From Myxocyprinus asiaticus (lineage: Eukaryota > Chordata > Actinopteri > Cypriniformes > Catostomidae), in the NCBI RefSeq assembly GCF_019703515.2, contig NC_059356.1, forward strand, positions 22,449,197 to 22,513,196: a stretch of 64,000 nucleotides of DNA, written 5' to 3'. The notes beneath the pieces were generated by a model that saw only the letters and a program-made list of their open reading frames with translations, had not been told where the DNA came from and made no database searches. Every line of letters starts with the position of its first letter. Position 1 is the stretch's first letter. Shown here in pieces: positions 13,101-27,211 of this stretch. The position numbers and the translations under genes were made by a program.

Positions 13101-13140
13101 GTATCCAATTGAAAAGAAACTTTGTTTGTGTTTCTCATAG

Positions 13141-13308
13141 GTGTGTTGGACGATGAAGATGTACGTTTGATGTTGCAGGGCTCAAAGATGGTGAAGGTCC
13201 GATCTCAGCGTTGGAGGAAGGACAGGAGCCTGAAACTACTTGAAGATTGCGTGACGGTGTGGTGTGAGTCCAGCAAGACTTCCCGCAAGGGCCAAAGACA
13301 GCAGACCT
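13141..13308 (+). CDS. plcd3: plcd3 visible exon 1: start of PH domain
   Basis: The acceptor is TTTCTCATAG at 13131-13140 and the donor GTGAGT at 13309. The exon begins with two bases of a split Gly codon and ends one base into a codon. It encodes [16 protein letters not shown] followed by a basic [11 protein letters not shown] stretch and [11 protein letters not shown], the first strands of a PLC-delta PH domain that binds PIP2. The residues just before this (start codon, N-terminal tail) must come from an upstream exon I could not identify. Confidence 0.85.
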
Positions 13309-16006
13309 GTGAGTGTATCATCTGCCAAAACCTGTGACTGAGTTGCAACCAATATTAAACATCAAAATGCAGCTTTCGGCACAATAGCCGTGAGTTCAGA
13401 CATTGCAAGATGAGTAAGTACACATTATCATCAACCAGTCCAGCAAGTACTCTCAGCCAAGCTCCTGAGGCCTTTTTTTTTAGAAAGATATTTGGTGGGA
13501 ATTCACTAAGATTGAATTGTGCCAGCTGATAGTGTTATTTATTTGCATGCACTGTTTGCATTGTTTTAACACCTGATTCACTAATGTAATTGTGCAAATT
13601 AGGCAACAGCTCAAACACACCCAATAAAAACGCAATTTGCAAAGCACGATTATCTGTCTAACTGACTAGCTGGAGTGCTAGGTTGTGGAGGATGCAGTAG
13701 ACTATCATGGTCTGGCACATTTGCCAGTTTTATATACAGTATTTGTCAGATATGTTGGTTCAGCTATTATTTAACTTCAGGAGAAGTTTCATGTGAATTC
13801 TGCATGATAAATTTGACTGGAAGTGATGAGAGGTCAGATTTTCAACTTTCAGGAGTATACTAGTTTTGAACCGATTGTTCATTATTTGTCCCTGGAAACA
13901 AAAAGAAGCGAGCTCATGAACAACATGAACAACTCTTCTTGCATATCAGGAGAAGCCAGGAAGCTTTAAAATTTGGTGTGATCTAACAGAGAGTGGGTCA
14001 TGTGAATGAAAGTCTATATTACTGCTTTGCCGTTTGTGAGCCTTACACAGTCACAGTATGGAAACCAAAACTGATCAGATTAAAGGCCTGGGTATACTTT
14101 GGTTTTCTGCGCACTCCTCTGACGTGAGCGAATACGAACGGGTTTGATGCATGCCCACTACAACTGCTTTGTGATACTTTTTTAGTACAGACAATTGCCG
14201 ACACATGCTCTGATGATGCGCACAGACGAGGACCGCATTCACGGGTCGAGAAAATCATGGCCATGGTCAGGCCGCACAGTCTGTGCTGATGACGAAGTTT
14301 GCATCATGCATACTGTGTGCGGAGCGATCAGCAATGCAGACAACCGAAGTATACTCGGGCCTTAAGAAGTCAGAGACAAACCTTAGAGAAAGAATAACAA
14401 TGATGGGAAACTTATCCCAGGCTTTTTTAAACACAAACACTCTTGTTCTTCTTTCACCACATACTCTGAACTCTCTGCAAACTTACTTGTTTGACTTTTG
14501 CATACAAAAGTCAAACAAAGCCAGATCATTTAACTGGAAAATTAGATTTCAATTTCACTTAGATATTAAATATTAGATATTATCTATTAGAACTGTAGTT
14601 TGCTGACTCTAGCTTTCCCTTCTAAATAAGAACTGTTTAGAGTTGCATTTTAATGGTAGTCTGAAGATCTCTTGGTTTTGTCTAATGGTTTCTTAAAATT
14701 TGTCATCCTAAATTTTAATTTAACCTATGCTGTAAGCATAACTGAAACGCCATAGCTTTGTGGAGAGACATTGTGGGACATGTCCCGATTAATTGTCCCA
14801 ATCTTCTACTTTCACTTCACTCTTCAGGTGATTGGTAATCTATTTTAATCACACAAATTCAACCTTTGATCCCAACATAACGAAAACATACCACGGATTT
14901 TGCTTTGACGAGAGACATTAGGGATATGTGCTGTTCTATCAGCCCTAATCTTCCTCTAGCTTTTCAGATGATTGTTAATCCCTTTTTAATCGCACTTATG
15001 CTCTTTAAATGGAATGATAATCCTCTGCGAGAGTGAAGAGAATCAGACTTCCTGCTGTAATCCCATTCATGATGCTTCACTGGAGCATCAAAACATTATT
15101 TCTCTCATTACACTTTGCTCTGTGTCACACATGGACTGTTAACAACATATTGGGTCTCATTCACTAATTGCACAAACAAATATTTGTGCGCAAAACCTGC
15201 ATGTGACATTTTCATGCAGAAATCATCATTCCTCAATAAGTTTGCACTTACATTCTACATTTAGGCAAACACGTGCAGAGGGGGTGGCTCTAGGGGCTCG
15301 CGCCCCTGCCCTTTTGCTGAGGCGCCCCTCAAATGCCACCCAATATGAAAGCTTGAAAACCCAAATTAAATAACTTTTTTTTTACACTTAATAATGGTAT
15401 TTCTGCCTCAATGTTCATAACTGTGCTCATCTAAATAAGCAAATTGTTGTTCTTTTCTTCCCCCATTGCGATATATTATGCATATTAATATTATATTAGT
15501 ATAGAATATTTGGAGAATAGAACTTAGAAAGGTAAGCGATACTGTACTGTGCTTTTACTTGTGATCATTATTTGTCCTTAACATGTTACACGTCATTAAG
15601 TTTTTAATTCTGTGAGCCTACCTGGCTTAAAGTTTAGACTTATCTGCCTTTATAGATGACAGATTTTATTTATGTTTCAATAATTGGTTCTGTAAATGTT
15701 CCCGTGATGATATGCAAATCTTTTACGCATAATCAGCAGTCTTACACTCTGTTTGTGTTAGTTTGCATAAAGTCAAACATGATATTTTTCTTTATTCATA
15801 TTGCCTCAAAAATTAACATAACAACAGTATAATTTTTCTTTTTTTATTATGAACCAAACCTCTCTGTAGTCCATAAATACAAAGAATGATCAGAAAAGAT
15901 TTTGAATCTACTTACAGTTGTGCATTCTTCTGTTCAACACAATGCATTACGCATGTATTTCTTATCCACAATTACGTTTTTGAACCAGTGAATTTAACCT
16001 AAGCCC

Positions 16007-16048
<42 letters not shown>

Positions 16049-19000
16049 AATTTAATTTTTGTTTATTTTTATTCTGCATATTTATATATTTCTGTATAGT
16101 GCAAATGATCCCATCATTTAAATTTTTGTCTATAGCATATTTTGGAAAATAATTATGAATACAAAATAATCGAATTATTAAGCATAATATTTTCATAAAT
16201 TAACATGCCTACCTACTACATTGATAAAGGTGTCTTCAATTTGTTAAGTTAAGCATTAAACGTAACACAGGGTTAAAACAATTATTATAGCAAAAAATTA
16301 ATTGTCAGAGGGAAGACCCAAATGCAGAGAGGCAATATACTAAAATAACTTTATTTGAAAAATAAACAAAGTACAAACAAAACTCTCATGAGTGAGAGAA
16401 AACAACATGACAGGATAAATAAAAAACAAACAGATAAACAAACCAAAAACCAACTGAGGAACAGACAGGAGACTCGAACCAACTGACAAGGAAACAAATT
16501 CACAAAAAAATATGGTAGAGACATGAGCGAAGTGGGCACAATATATAGGGAGGAAAGCAGAAGCAAGTGAAATTAATTAACATAACAAGGACTCAATGAG
16601 GGAGAGTGATGAGGGAAACAAGGAGGAGTTGGGGAAGCACATGGCAGAACAAACACAAAGCCATGTGCTAAAATACAAGACCAAACAGACATGAATGCAC
16701 ATGGCAATGAAGAACTAAACACAGCCGTGTGCACTCACACAACACACAAGACTGATTGAAGAGCACATGGCAAGAGAACTGAAGCCGAACCCATGCACCC
16801 ACAAAGATGAGACATGGAGCACGAGTGTCCGGATCCTGACTCAGAACAAAAACTGAACTAGGCTGAAGAGTCAGGACCCAGAGACCTTGCTCTGTACATG
16901 AAAACACAGAACATGGGTGTCAGGATGGATGGACTCATGATGGCGCCGTGTATGGCTGCTGCGTTGTGAGCTCCGGCACAACACTGCAGTTTTTTGTTTG
17001 CTTTGTTCACAATTCTATGTTTTTTTTTTTTTGTCTTGGATGTTGTCTGCCTTATTGTCTACGACAGACAAACATTTTTGGACATTGGTTTCTGTAATAG
17101 CACACGAAAAACCGGACTTTAAATTCCTCAATGCCGACCCGCTGTTTACAAACACGCCAGCGGAGCCTTTGTCTGGGCAGCCCAGCCGCGGAAATGCAGA
17201 AGGAAAAGGGGAAATAGAGCCGGCGTTCTCATCAAAGTAAGACGTCACGCAAATCGACCCCGCTACCCAGTATTCTACTGGCAAATGTTCAGTCTCTGGA
17301 TAACAAGCTCTGAGAGCGCGGATCTCTTTCCAACGAGACTTGGAACTTGGATGTCTGCTGAGATTCTAGATTCAGCCATCGAACCTGTGGGGTTCTCCGT
17401 GCATCGAGCAGACAGAGTGAAAGACCACTCAGGTAAAAGCAGAGGTGGTGGTGTATGTTTTATGGTCAACAAATCCTGGTGTGATCAGAGGAACGTACAT
17501 TCTATCAAGTCTTTCTGCTCTCCTGATCTGGAATTTCTCATACTTCTGTGTCGACCATTCTGGCTACTGAGGGAATTCACAGCTAGTCATTATCACAGCT
17601 GTGTACATCCCGCCACAAGCCGACACAGACCGGGCACTCAAGGAACTGAATGGTATTATAAGCAAGCAGGAAACTTCATTGTGACCGGGGACTTTAACAA
17701 AGCCAATTGCACCAAAATACCACCAACACATCAGTTTCAACACACGAGGGGACAGGGTTTTGGACCATTGCTACTCTCCCTTCCGGGATGGCTACAAATC
17801 CCTCCCCCGCCCACCATTTGGCAAATCAGACCACTCTTCCATTCTGCTTCTGCCTGCTTACAGGCAGAAACGGAAACAGGAAGCACCCCCCCTCAGAATG
17901 ATCCAGTGCTGGTCGGACCAGTCAGATTCCACGCTACAAGACTGTTTTGATCACACGGACTGGGAGATGTTCCGGTCCGCCTCTGATGACGACATCGAGC
18001 TTTACGTTGATAGTGTAACGTGTTTCATCAGAAAGTGCGTAGAGGATGTTGTTCCGACCAAATCAATATGGATCTACCCCAACCAGAAGCCATGGATAAA
18101 TAGCGATTTTCACGCAGTACTTGATGTGCAGACCTCCGCTTTTAATTCCGGGAATGCGGAGGAGCATAAACAAGCCAGTTATGCCCTCCGCAAAACTATC
18201 AGAGCAGCAAAACGCCAGTACAGGAACAAGATTGAAGGACAGTTTAACACCACCAACTCTAGAAGCATGTGGCAGGGAATTAATATCATCACAGACTTTA
18301 AAGGGAATAAAAACTCTCTCCCGGATGTGCTAAATACTTTTTCTGCCCTCACGGAGAGAACTCTCGTGGCCGAAGCTACAGAGGTTAGTTCACTCTCTGT
18401 CTCTGTAGCGGATGTAACCCAATCCTTCCGAAGAGTGAATATCCATATCATCAGAGCGTGCATGAACCAACTGGCAGGTGTTTTTACCTCTCCTTGTCTG
18501 TGGTCCCCACATGCTTTAAAATGTCCACCATTGTGCCTGTACCAAAGCAATCCAAAATCACTTGCTTAAATGACTGGAGTCCTGTTGCTCTGACCCCCAT
18601 CATCAGCAAATGCTTTGAGAGACTAATCAGAGATTACATCTGCTCTGTGCTGCCTCCTGGAAAAAAGGAACACTTATGTGAGAATGCTGTTTGTAGACTA
18701 CAGCTCAGCATTCAACACCATAGTGCCCTCCAAACCTTTTGTGAAACTCCGGTCTCTGGGCTTAAACAGCTCGCTGTGCAGCTGGATCCTGGACTTCCTG
18801 TCAAGCAGATGCCAGGTTGTTAGAATGGGCAGCAACATCTCCTCATCACTGACCCTCAACACTGGAGCCTCGCAGGGCTGTGTTCTCAGCCCACTCCTGT
18901 ATTCCCTGTACACACATGAATGTGTGGCAACACATATCCCCAGTGCCATCATTAAATTTGCTGATGAAACGATGGTGGTAGGTCTGATCACTGACAACGA

Positions 19001-22000
19001 TGAAACGGCCTACAGAGAGGAGGTGCACACTCTGACATGCTGGTGTCAGGAGCACAACCTCTCCCTCAATGTCAGTAAGACAAAGGAGCTTGTGGTGGAC
19101 TTCAGGAGAAAAGACAGAGAACACAGTCCCATCACCATCAATGGAGCACCGGTGGAGAGAGTCAGCAGCTTCAAGTTCCTCGGTGTCCACATCACTGAGG
19201 AACTCACATGGTCCGTCCACACTGAGGCTGTTGTGAAGAAGGCTCATCAGCGCCTCTTCTTCCTGAGACAGCTGAGGAAGTTTGGAATGAACCGCCACAC
19301 CCTCACACGGTTCTACACCTGCACTGTAGAGAGCATCCTGACTGGCTGCATCGCTGCCTGGTATGGCAATAGCACCCCCCACAACCGCAAAGCCCTGCAA
19401 AGGGTGGTGCGAACTGCCAGACACATCATCGGAGGTGAGCTTCCCTCCCTCCAGGACATACAGTATATACCAGGCGGTGTGTGAAAAAAGCTCGGAGGAT
19501 CATCAGAGACTCCAGCCACCTGAGCCATGGGCTGCTCTCACTGCTACCATCAGGCAGGCGGTATCGCAGCATCAGGACCCGCACCAGCCGACTTCATGAC
19601 AGCTTCTTCCCCCAAGCAATCAGACTTCTGAACTCTTGATCTCTCACGATCAATATACATCAGCACTGCACTTTATTAATCTTATTATCTCACACTGGAC
19701 TGTCTTAAATTATATTCTCTCTTAACAACACACTGGCAACTGGCTATCAACCTACAGCCTGAATGTCAATACAGTACAATACAACCTACTGTATATTTTA
19801 TATATACAATATATACTGTTTTTATTGTATAATGTGTATTCTATATTGTATGTGTATTCTATATTGTGTGTATTGTGTACTGTACATTGTATATTATTAT
19901 TTGTGTATTGTGTTGTGTGTAATTATGTGTATATTAGATGTGTAAATTGTGATGTGTAAATCTGTTTATTGTAAATTGGTATATGTCTCATCACTGTCAT
20001 GACTGCTTGGAACTGCACCCAAGACTTTCACCCACTATTGCACTTGTGTATTTGGTTGTGTGACAATAAAAGTGATTTGATTTGGATCCTGTCACCACAA
20101 TAAACATGACTGACAAAGTGACTGGATCCTGACAGTCAGTCACACACTTTCACAAAAATGTTTAGACTTTGATGGATTATAAAAAATATTGTTATGATAG
20201 TAGATATGCTGCCCTGCTTAGGTCGCCCACATGTTGCGCCTGCAGTAGCTGTACAGGAGAGTGATGGACAAACAAGGAAATTCACATAACACAACTGTAA
20301 TTCACTGATTAATGTGTCAGCGTTTAAGGCAAATAGAACACAATTCTGCATTACAACTAGATCTAACAACAACCTTAACCAAAACAAATATTAAAAACTA
20401 ATATTTAAACCAATTTTATTATCTTATTAAGACATTTGAAAACATCCTTAAGACTTTTTTTAAACTGAATAATTGTAATTGCACAGATGTATGAAGTTTT
20501 TAGTGATTTATAGAGAGAAATGGTAATTATATCAATTCAAAATGAAAAAGTCGTTAGGGAAATTAAATAAGCCTAACCTACAAATCAGACTTTTTTCCAT
20601 TTCTCTCAATCCAGGTCTGCTTTTGAAGACCCCACGAAATCAAAAGTAAAATATGTGTACTCCTAAAAGTTGACAATAAACAGTTGTCTTTTCCTGGGAA
20701 AACACCAAATATAATAATGACTCATCTTAAACTTATGGGCGCATACAAGTTTTTATTCACTCAAACGCTGTCTAAAATGATACTGCTCCCTCCCCCTAAC
20801 ACCACATGCCTCCGACTAACAATTGCATCTAGCAAATTATATTTCACAGATGTGTCTGTTAGCTGTTTTGAGCCCTTCAATATGTTCTGCCTCAACTTCC
20901 TTTTATAATAGGATATACATCAACACAGGAAAAAGATGCTTTGGTGGGAGTTCAATTCAGAGTGCTGTGAGCACATTAAACAGTCTCTTCTGTAACAGTT
21001 TTTCTGACTCTCTTGCACTGCGCCACACAGTGTTCTGGAATGCAGCCTCAGCTGCTCTGCCCCTCTGCTATCCCAGCATGGACACTTGAGGGAATAAACT
21101 TAGTTAATTTAGGACTTTGAGTGCATGTGTTTGATTTATGTAAATCAGTGTGCGTATGATGTTTCATGTTTCACTATACCCCTGTCTTCACAGCTTGACT
21201 TTATAAATCCCTCTGTTATTTTGGTTATTTTGGTTATTTATTAAGGCAGATAAAGATAGAAAATGGTTATGCCATACGTGCCAAATAGCCCTCAAACGAT
21301 GTAGGTCTGGGAAGGGGATGGGTCTATCCAGATGTCTTCATTGTCCTGCACATGCTGTGCTGGGCCGCTTGAGAGTTCGGGCTCCTGTGGATCCCAGATC
21401 ATCCCTTTGTGAAGAGGGCATTAGTGAGGAATGCCAGTGGAATAGTAAACGTCCATCCATTGACAGCATGCACATGCCACTACACACACTTGCAGTTAAA
21501 ATTAACACCCTTCTCCTTAGGGAGAAAACACACACAAATTATGAATGCATATTTGTCAGATGGTCATTGTGAGTGGGCAGTAGGGTTGCCACGGTGTACG
21601 GTGTTACTGGTTTTACTCTGTACAAGGGACAACACCGGTGTGAAATGTTATACCGGTGGAAACATTATGAATGGAACTAACAATATTAATACAATAGCCT
21701 AACGAATAGAATAGCCTTAAATAAAGAATAGTTGCCTAATGAAGAGTTTGCATCCCATGATAAATGACCCTAAATAAGATGTTCTTTACCAACGTATCAA
21801 ATTACACAGGCAGCAAAGTACGCGCACTGACAGAAGACGTTTAATTGCAGGTAGTAAATATAATGTGCATGATGGATAATTATAAGACGTCTTGAATTGG
21901 GATTGACACAAGAAATGTTGTTAGACACAGACATGTGCTTGAAGAAACATACTTAATTATATTGTTAAGAACAGATGACAGAAAAGCCATCTTTGAACAA

Positions 22001-25000
22001 CACACATTTTAATTGCACTTAATTTTTTTCAGTTTCATTTAAAAAATTTTGTTAAAATTAAAAGTACATTTAAAAGTTTGAAATCAAGCTACCTTGTATT
22101 ATTGTGTAGGCTATTGCTTAATAAAAATTACCCCATAGTACCACTTAGCGTCCAACCAGCAGTAATACTGGTGGTAGTCGGTTTGAACATGAACACCGCA
22201 CTGGTGTGAAAATTATGGTATCATGGCAAGTCTAGTGGGCAGAGAATATTTTGCTATTTAAAAGGGCATGTGTATGTCTTCCCCTTTGTCTCTGCATGTC
22301 TATTGTTGCTACATAGGGGCTTCCACAGATCAAATAAGTTATTGTGGCAAAACTCTACTCTGTTTTGATTAAAGTTCCTCATTGTAACCACCTTAAAGTT
22401 ACATTAGAAATCCCTACTATTACTAATATATACCATAACAAATAGTCAGGGTTGGGAGGGTTACTTTTGAAATGTATTCCACTACAGATTACAGAATACA
22501 TGCTGTAAAATGTAATTTGTAACGTATTCCGTTAGATTACTCAGTAACGTATTCTAAATTTTTTTGGATTACTTCTTCAGCACTGGTCGATTTTTTCACT
22601 TGTTTTGACTATAAAAACTCTGCCAGTACAGTAAGACAAAATACACATGTTAAAAATACATTCTCTGAAAAACCTAAATATCTTATGCAGTGTTGTTTCT
22701 AAAACAAGATAAATCAAATTGATCTTGTTTTAAGGATTTTTAGATATTTTTACAGGAAAACAATAAAAAAAATATTATCAAGAATAAGATTTTTGCCCTT
22801 ATATCAAAGGTCTTTCTAGAAAGAAGAAATTATGATCTAACGTGAATCTTCTTGATTAAAAAAATATGATCGTGCCTGGTAATGTGTATGTAAAATGGCT
22901 AGAAATAGCATTTTAGCTTAGCGTAAAGCTGACAATTTACACAAGGTTTATTTCTATTTCTTCTGCTCCAAACTTACTTCAAACTTACTTCTCTGTCTGC
23001 TCGTATGAATGTAACACATCATAAGAAAGTGTTTCACCGCTGTTCAAATGCACTTTGGATCGCATCATTTATATGGATAAATGTTTTCCATCTGAAAGGA
23101 CTAAATATTAAATGAAACAAATGACAATAAAATGCAAAGTAATCTCTTCAGTAATCAAAATACTTTTTGAATGTAACTGTATTCTAATTTTAAATACGTA
23201 ATCCCGTTACATGTATTCTGTTACTCCCCAACCCTGCAAATAGCTGCAGCAGCCACCTGCAATTGATTCTGGTGTTGTCTATTGCATTCTAAAAACCTTT
23301 GTTCAGTCAGCCCGATCATGTATAGATTTGCACTAAACAAAATCAGGAAAATAAGACCCTTCCTCTCCTAACATGCCACACAACTCCTTTTTCAGTCGCT
23401 TGCCATGTCTAGACTTGTATTGTATTGTAATGCTCTTTTAGCCTGCCTACCTGCATGCGCAATTAAGCCTCTGCATATGATGCAGAATGCAGCAGCACGT
23501 CTGGTCTTCATCTAACCCAGGGGAGCGCATGTTACACCCCTCCTTGTTTCTGCACTGGCTGCCGGTTGCTGTACGTTACAAGTTCAAGGCTCTGATGCTG
23601 GCATACAGAACAGTCACTTGGTCTGCACCAGCTTACCTACAATCATTCTGCAGTTTGCCAGTGAGCAGAGCTTTGTAGTACCAACACAAAGAGGCACCAA
23701 ATCACTTTGCCGTATTTTTGGCTTCACTGTTCCTCGATGGTGGAACAACATTCCCAAATCCATCTGCAAAACAGACTCCTTCTCTGTCTTAAAAAAATGG
23801 CTAAAGGTACATATTTTCCATGAATACTTGACCATACACTCATAATATAATTTATATATTACTACTATTACTGTCACTGCCACATTTGTAATGTCAGTTT
23901 TTTCACATTAATGTGAAAATGACAATGAAAAAAAAAACATTTATCTGGAGTGCCAAACCCTACATTCTGTGGATATTATTATTTCTGGATTGTGCATTTA
24001 AATTCACAGTTTTAACCAAGTGTTTGGTTTCACTACTTTTTCTCTGGAGCTGTAGATCTAACAACACTTAGATAAAATTAACCATTATTTTTTATTCTTC
24101 CTGTCAAAATTTGTGCTGCAAAAAATCTATGACAGCTGTAACTAATGAATGCTGGCAAGTGACCATGGTATAAGTGGGATAATCCACTGTTAGGTGTGCG
24201 TTAAATTATTTTAAATGCACAACGTGGAGGTGAAGACGAAGTATATAATATATTAGTATATACTGTATATGTTAGTGTTGTTGCACTCTAATTAGTATTT
24301 TTCTGATGCATTTGAAACTTTTTAATGCAGTACATTTCATACTACTGTCCTTAAGATTATGTTGTATTCTTCCTCTTTGTAAGTCGCTTTGGATAAAAGC
24401 ATCTACCAAATAAATAAATGCAAATGCAAAACTTCTTGCTGTAAATGCAACAAAGCCTTACAGTTCAACTTAACAGTGAACTTACAGTTCAAGCCACAGA
24501 ACATGAGGGATATTTTTCCAGAGTAATAGACACTGGAAAAATTATTTAAGACTATGGAGTAAGGAAAAGTTCATAACATAAAAAATGTAATACACCGACC
24601 TTTAGTAACTCTTGATTGTCATTGAAATAGCAGTACATTTCTTATTTGTAGGAAAGCTTGTGTATCCAAAGCCTCCACCTCCACAGGCTGTAAAGTTTGT
24701 GTGTTGTAGTGTGGCCACATTGTGAAAAGAATTTGCCACTCTTTTGCACAGGTAATGTTTTACAAGTGCCAAATAAATCCTTACGCACACAGAGTCGTGA
24801 AGTTTCACACACAGCAATTACACTTTTGACCTCCCCCTTGCATGGGCAATGACTTCACTTGACTTTTTTTTTCTCTGAGTGGCCTGGACACAATCCTAGT
24901 TGTTTCCAGACTGTTTATGGTACCACTAACTAATCGAGTGTCACAGCCTTTTTTGAATGACATAGCCAAGACTTACTTTGAGTTTTGTTTAGATTAATGT

Positions 25001-27171
25001 TTTAGTGAAATGTATCATTTCTGTGTAATGTTCTGTGCACTGTTTTGTTTTGTTTTTTGTTTTGTTTTGATTGACCGTGCATCAGAAAATGCAATTCAAA
25101 CATTAGAGTTATTAAAGAACAGATGATGTAATGATAATAACAGTAGTGCTCCAACTATTAATTTGTTGTGTGATTTCTCCTTTCTCTCAGTCTCGGTGAC
25201 AGAGGTGGAGTGTGTGCGTGAGGGATGTCAGTCAGAGTGTCTACGACGAATGGCAGGTTTGGTTCCAGAGTCACACTGCTTCACTGTCGTATTCCGCGGG
25301 GCCAGGAAGAGCCTGGATCTTTGCTGTCCCACACAGGAGGAAGCAGAGCGCTGGGTTAGAGGCATCCGCACGCTCAAAGACCGCATCTCCAACATGAGCC
25401 AGAAAGAAAAACTCGACCAATATCCTTATGGCCTACTTCAGCTATGCCTGCACAAAGGGTGCAACCACTTGTATAGATTCTTCTAAACTGCATGGAGACC
25501 CATGTTCTCTGTATATTAGTGCCATTAATAGCAATTGATACACAACAAAAGACATAGAACAGGTTTGGTTTCCTTAGCCACCATTAGGCAATGTAAATCC
25601 ACATGCAAACAGCCTCTCCCTTACTGCACAGGATACAGTAGCTCAGACTAGCAAAGCCAGAGAGAGAGAGTTGACTAAATATAGACCACATATGGATGCA
25701 GATATCTACAGTACAAACCACTCCACTGCACCCGTGAACCACAGAATCACTGCCGTTGTATCGCTCTTCATTTCATTTTCTCTTCCCTCCCACATCTTTT
25801 TCACTCTGTTTTCCTCTATTTACCTCTTTTTTATCTTGTAACTTGTAATCTTGTAACCCATTTATTTTCCTTTCTCATCTTTAAAATATATTTTCTTTTT
25901 TAATTATATTGTTTATACAGTTGCTGTTTATTTTAGAGTGCATGTACATTCTAATTTTAATTTTAAATGCACATATGCTACACCTTTATTAAGTAGCTAG
26001 CTGTCCTTTGACAGGGTAGGTACCCATGCTTCCCATGGTATGAGGTCTTACTAAGAATAACTGGACAAAATAAAAATAGAGGTCTGCAGAGACATTAAAT
26101 TGAAACCTGAACCAGGCCAGTGAACAAGACCCAGCCTGGCCTGCCTAACAATTAAATTACAGTATGAATGTGTGGATGTCGGTTTGCATATTTTTCCCTA
26201 ATTGCACACACTTGGATTCGAGGCTATCTGAGATGTGCAGATCAAAACCAAGATGGGAAGATGAGCTATGATGAGGTGAAACACCTGCTACAGCTGATCA
26301 ACATTGACCTGAATGAACAGTATGCACGTACCCTCTTTAAGGTTTGTGTGTGAGACAGAGAGTTATTGTACTGTTGTATACCATACAGTATATCTGCAGC
26401 AGACTGATCACACTGTGAATTCAGCAACAGTAGGTTTGTGCCTAACGAAAAAAATCACTGCCCCCAGTGGCCAAAGCTGGAAGTGTTGTTTAATTTATGG
26501 GCATGTGTGAGCTCCAATTTCTGGGTGAAATGTCCACAGATTGGCACCAAAAGCAAGCTGCATTTTTAATTGTAAATGATGTAATACAGCCAACAGGAAG
26601 GCATATTTTATTAACTCTACCCCTTAACCCAAATCCAAACCCTAAACCTAACTATCAGTGGAGTAAAAATGTAATTTTAGAGCTAAAATGCTACCTCCAA
26701 ATCGTGCTCACCATTGTTTATGTGAACATGATTACTTTCTGGTTCCCATGAGACCAGAAGCTGTGTCTTGGATGTTGCTATTAATAGCGCTAGAGGGATT
26801 TATATTTTGTGCTGTCGGGTCATATTTGGCATGAAATCACAGGCTTTCATCATTAATGCTTGCGTGTTTACGTCATGTCCATAAGCACAGAAAACAACAG
26901 CAGCGATAGTACAGCAGTCTCCGGATGTCTGTTTACTGTTATTTGTTTGACGAATTTGTTTACTTGCTATAAAGCTTGATTATGTTTTCTGGTAGGGTTG
27001 TTGAAGCTTATATGGGTTGTATTGCTTTAATGAACATTACTCAGGGGATACTGTGTTTATTGATTGCAAAGTGTTTAAAAGGTTTTGTTACTGTTATATA
27101 TTTACTAATATTCATGACGTCTGAGTATTTTAGACATTACTGTAGTTTCGAGGTTCCTTAAGTGTGTGTGT

Positions 27172-27211
<40 letters not shown>

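Noticed and set aside
18846..19424. 192-codon open frame on the minus strand
   Set aside because: It is the shadow of the L2 reverse transcriptase on the + strand.
25420..25486. Extension of plcd3 visible exon 2 to a stop
   Set aside because: It would give [13 protein letters not shown] and truncate the enzyme. The AT-AC intron explains the sequence and restores the conserved LDHW.
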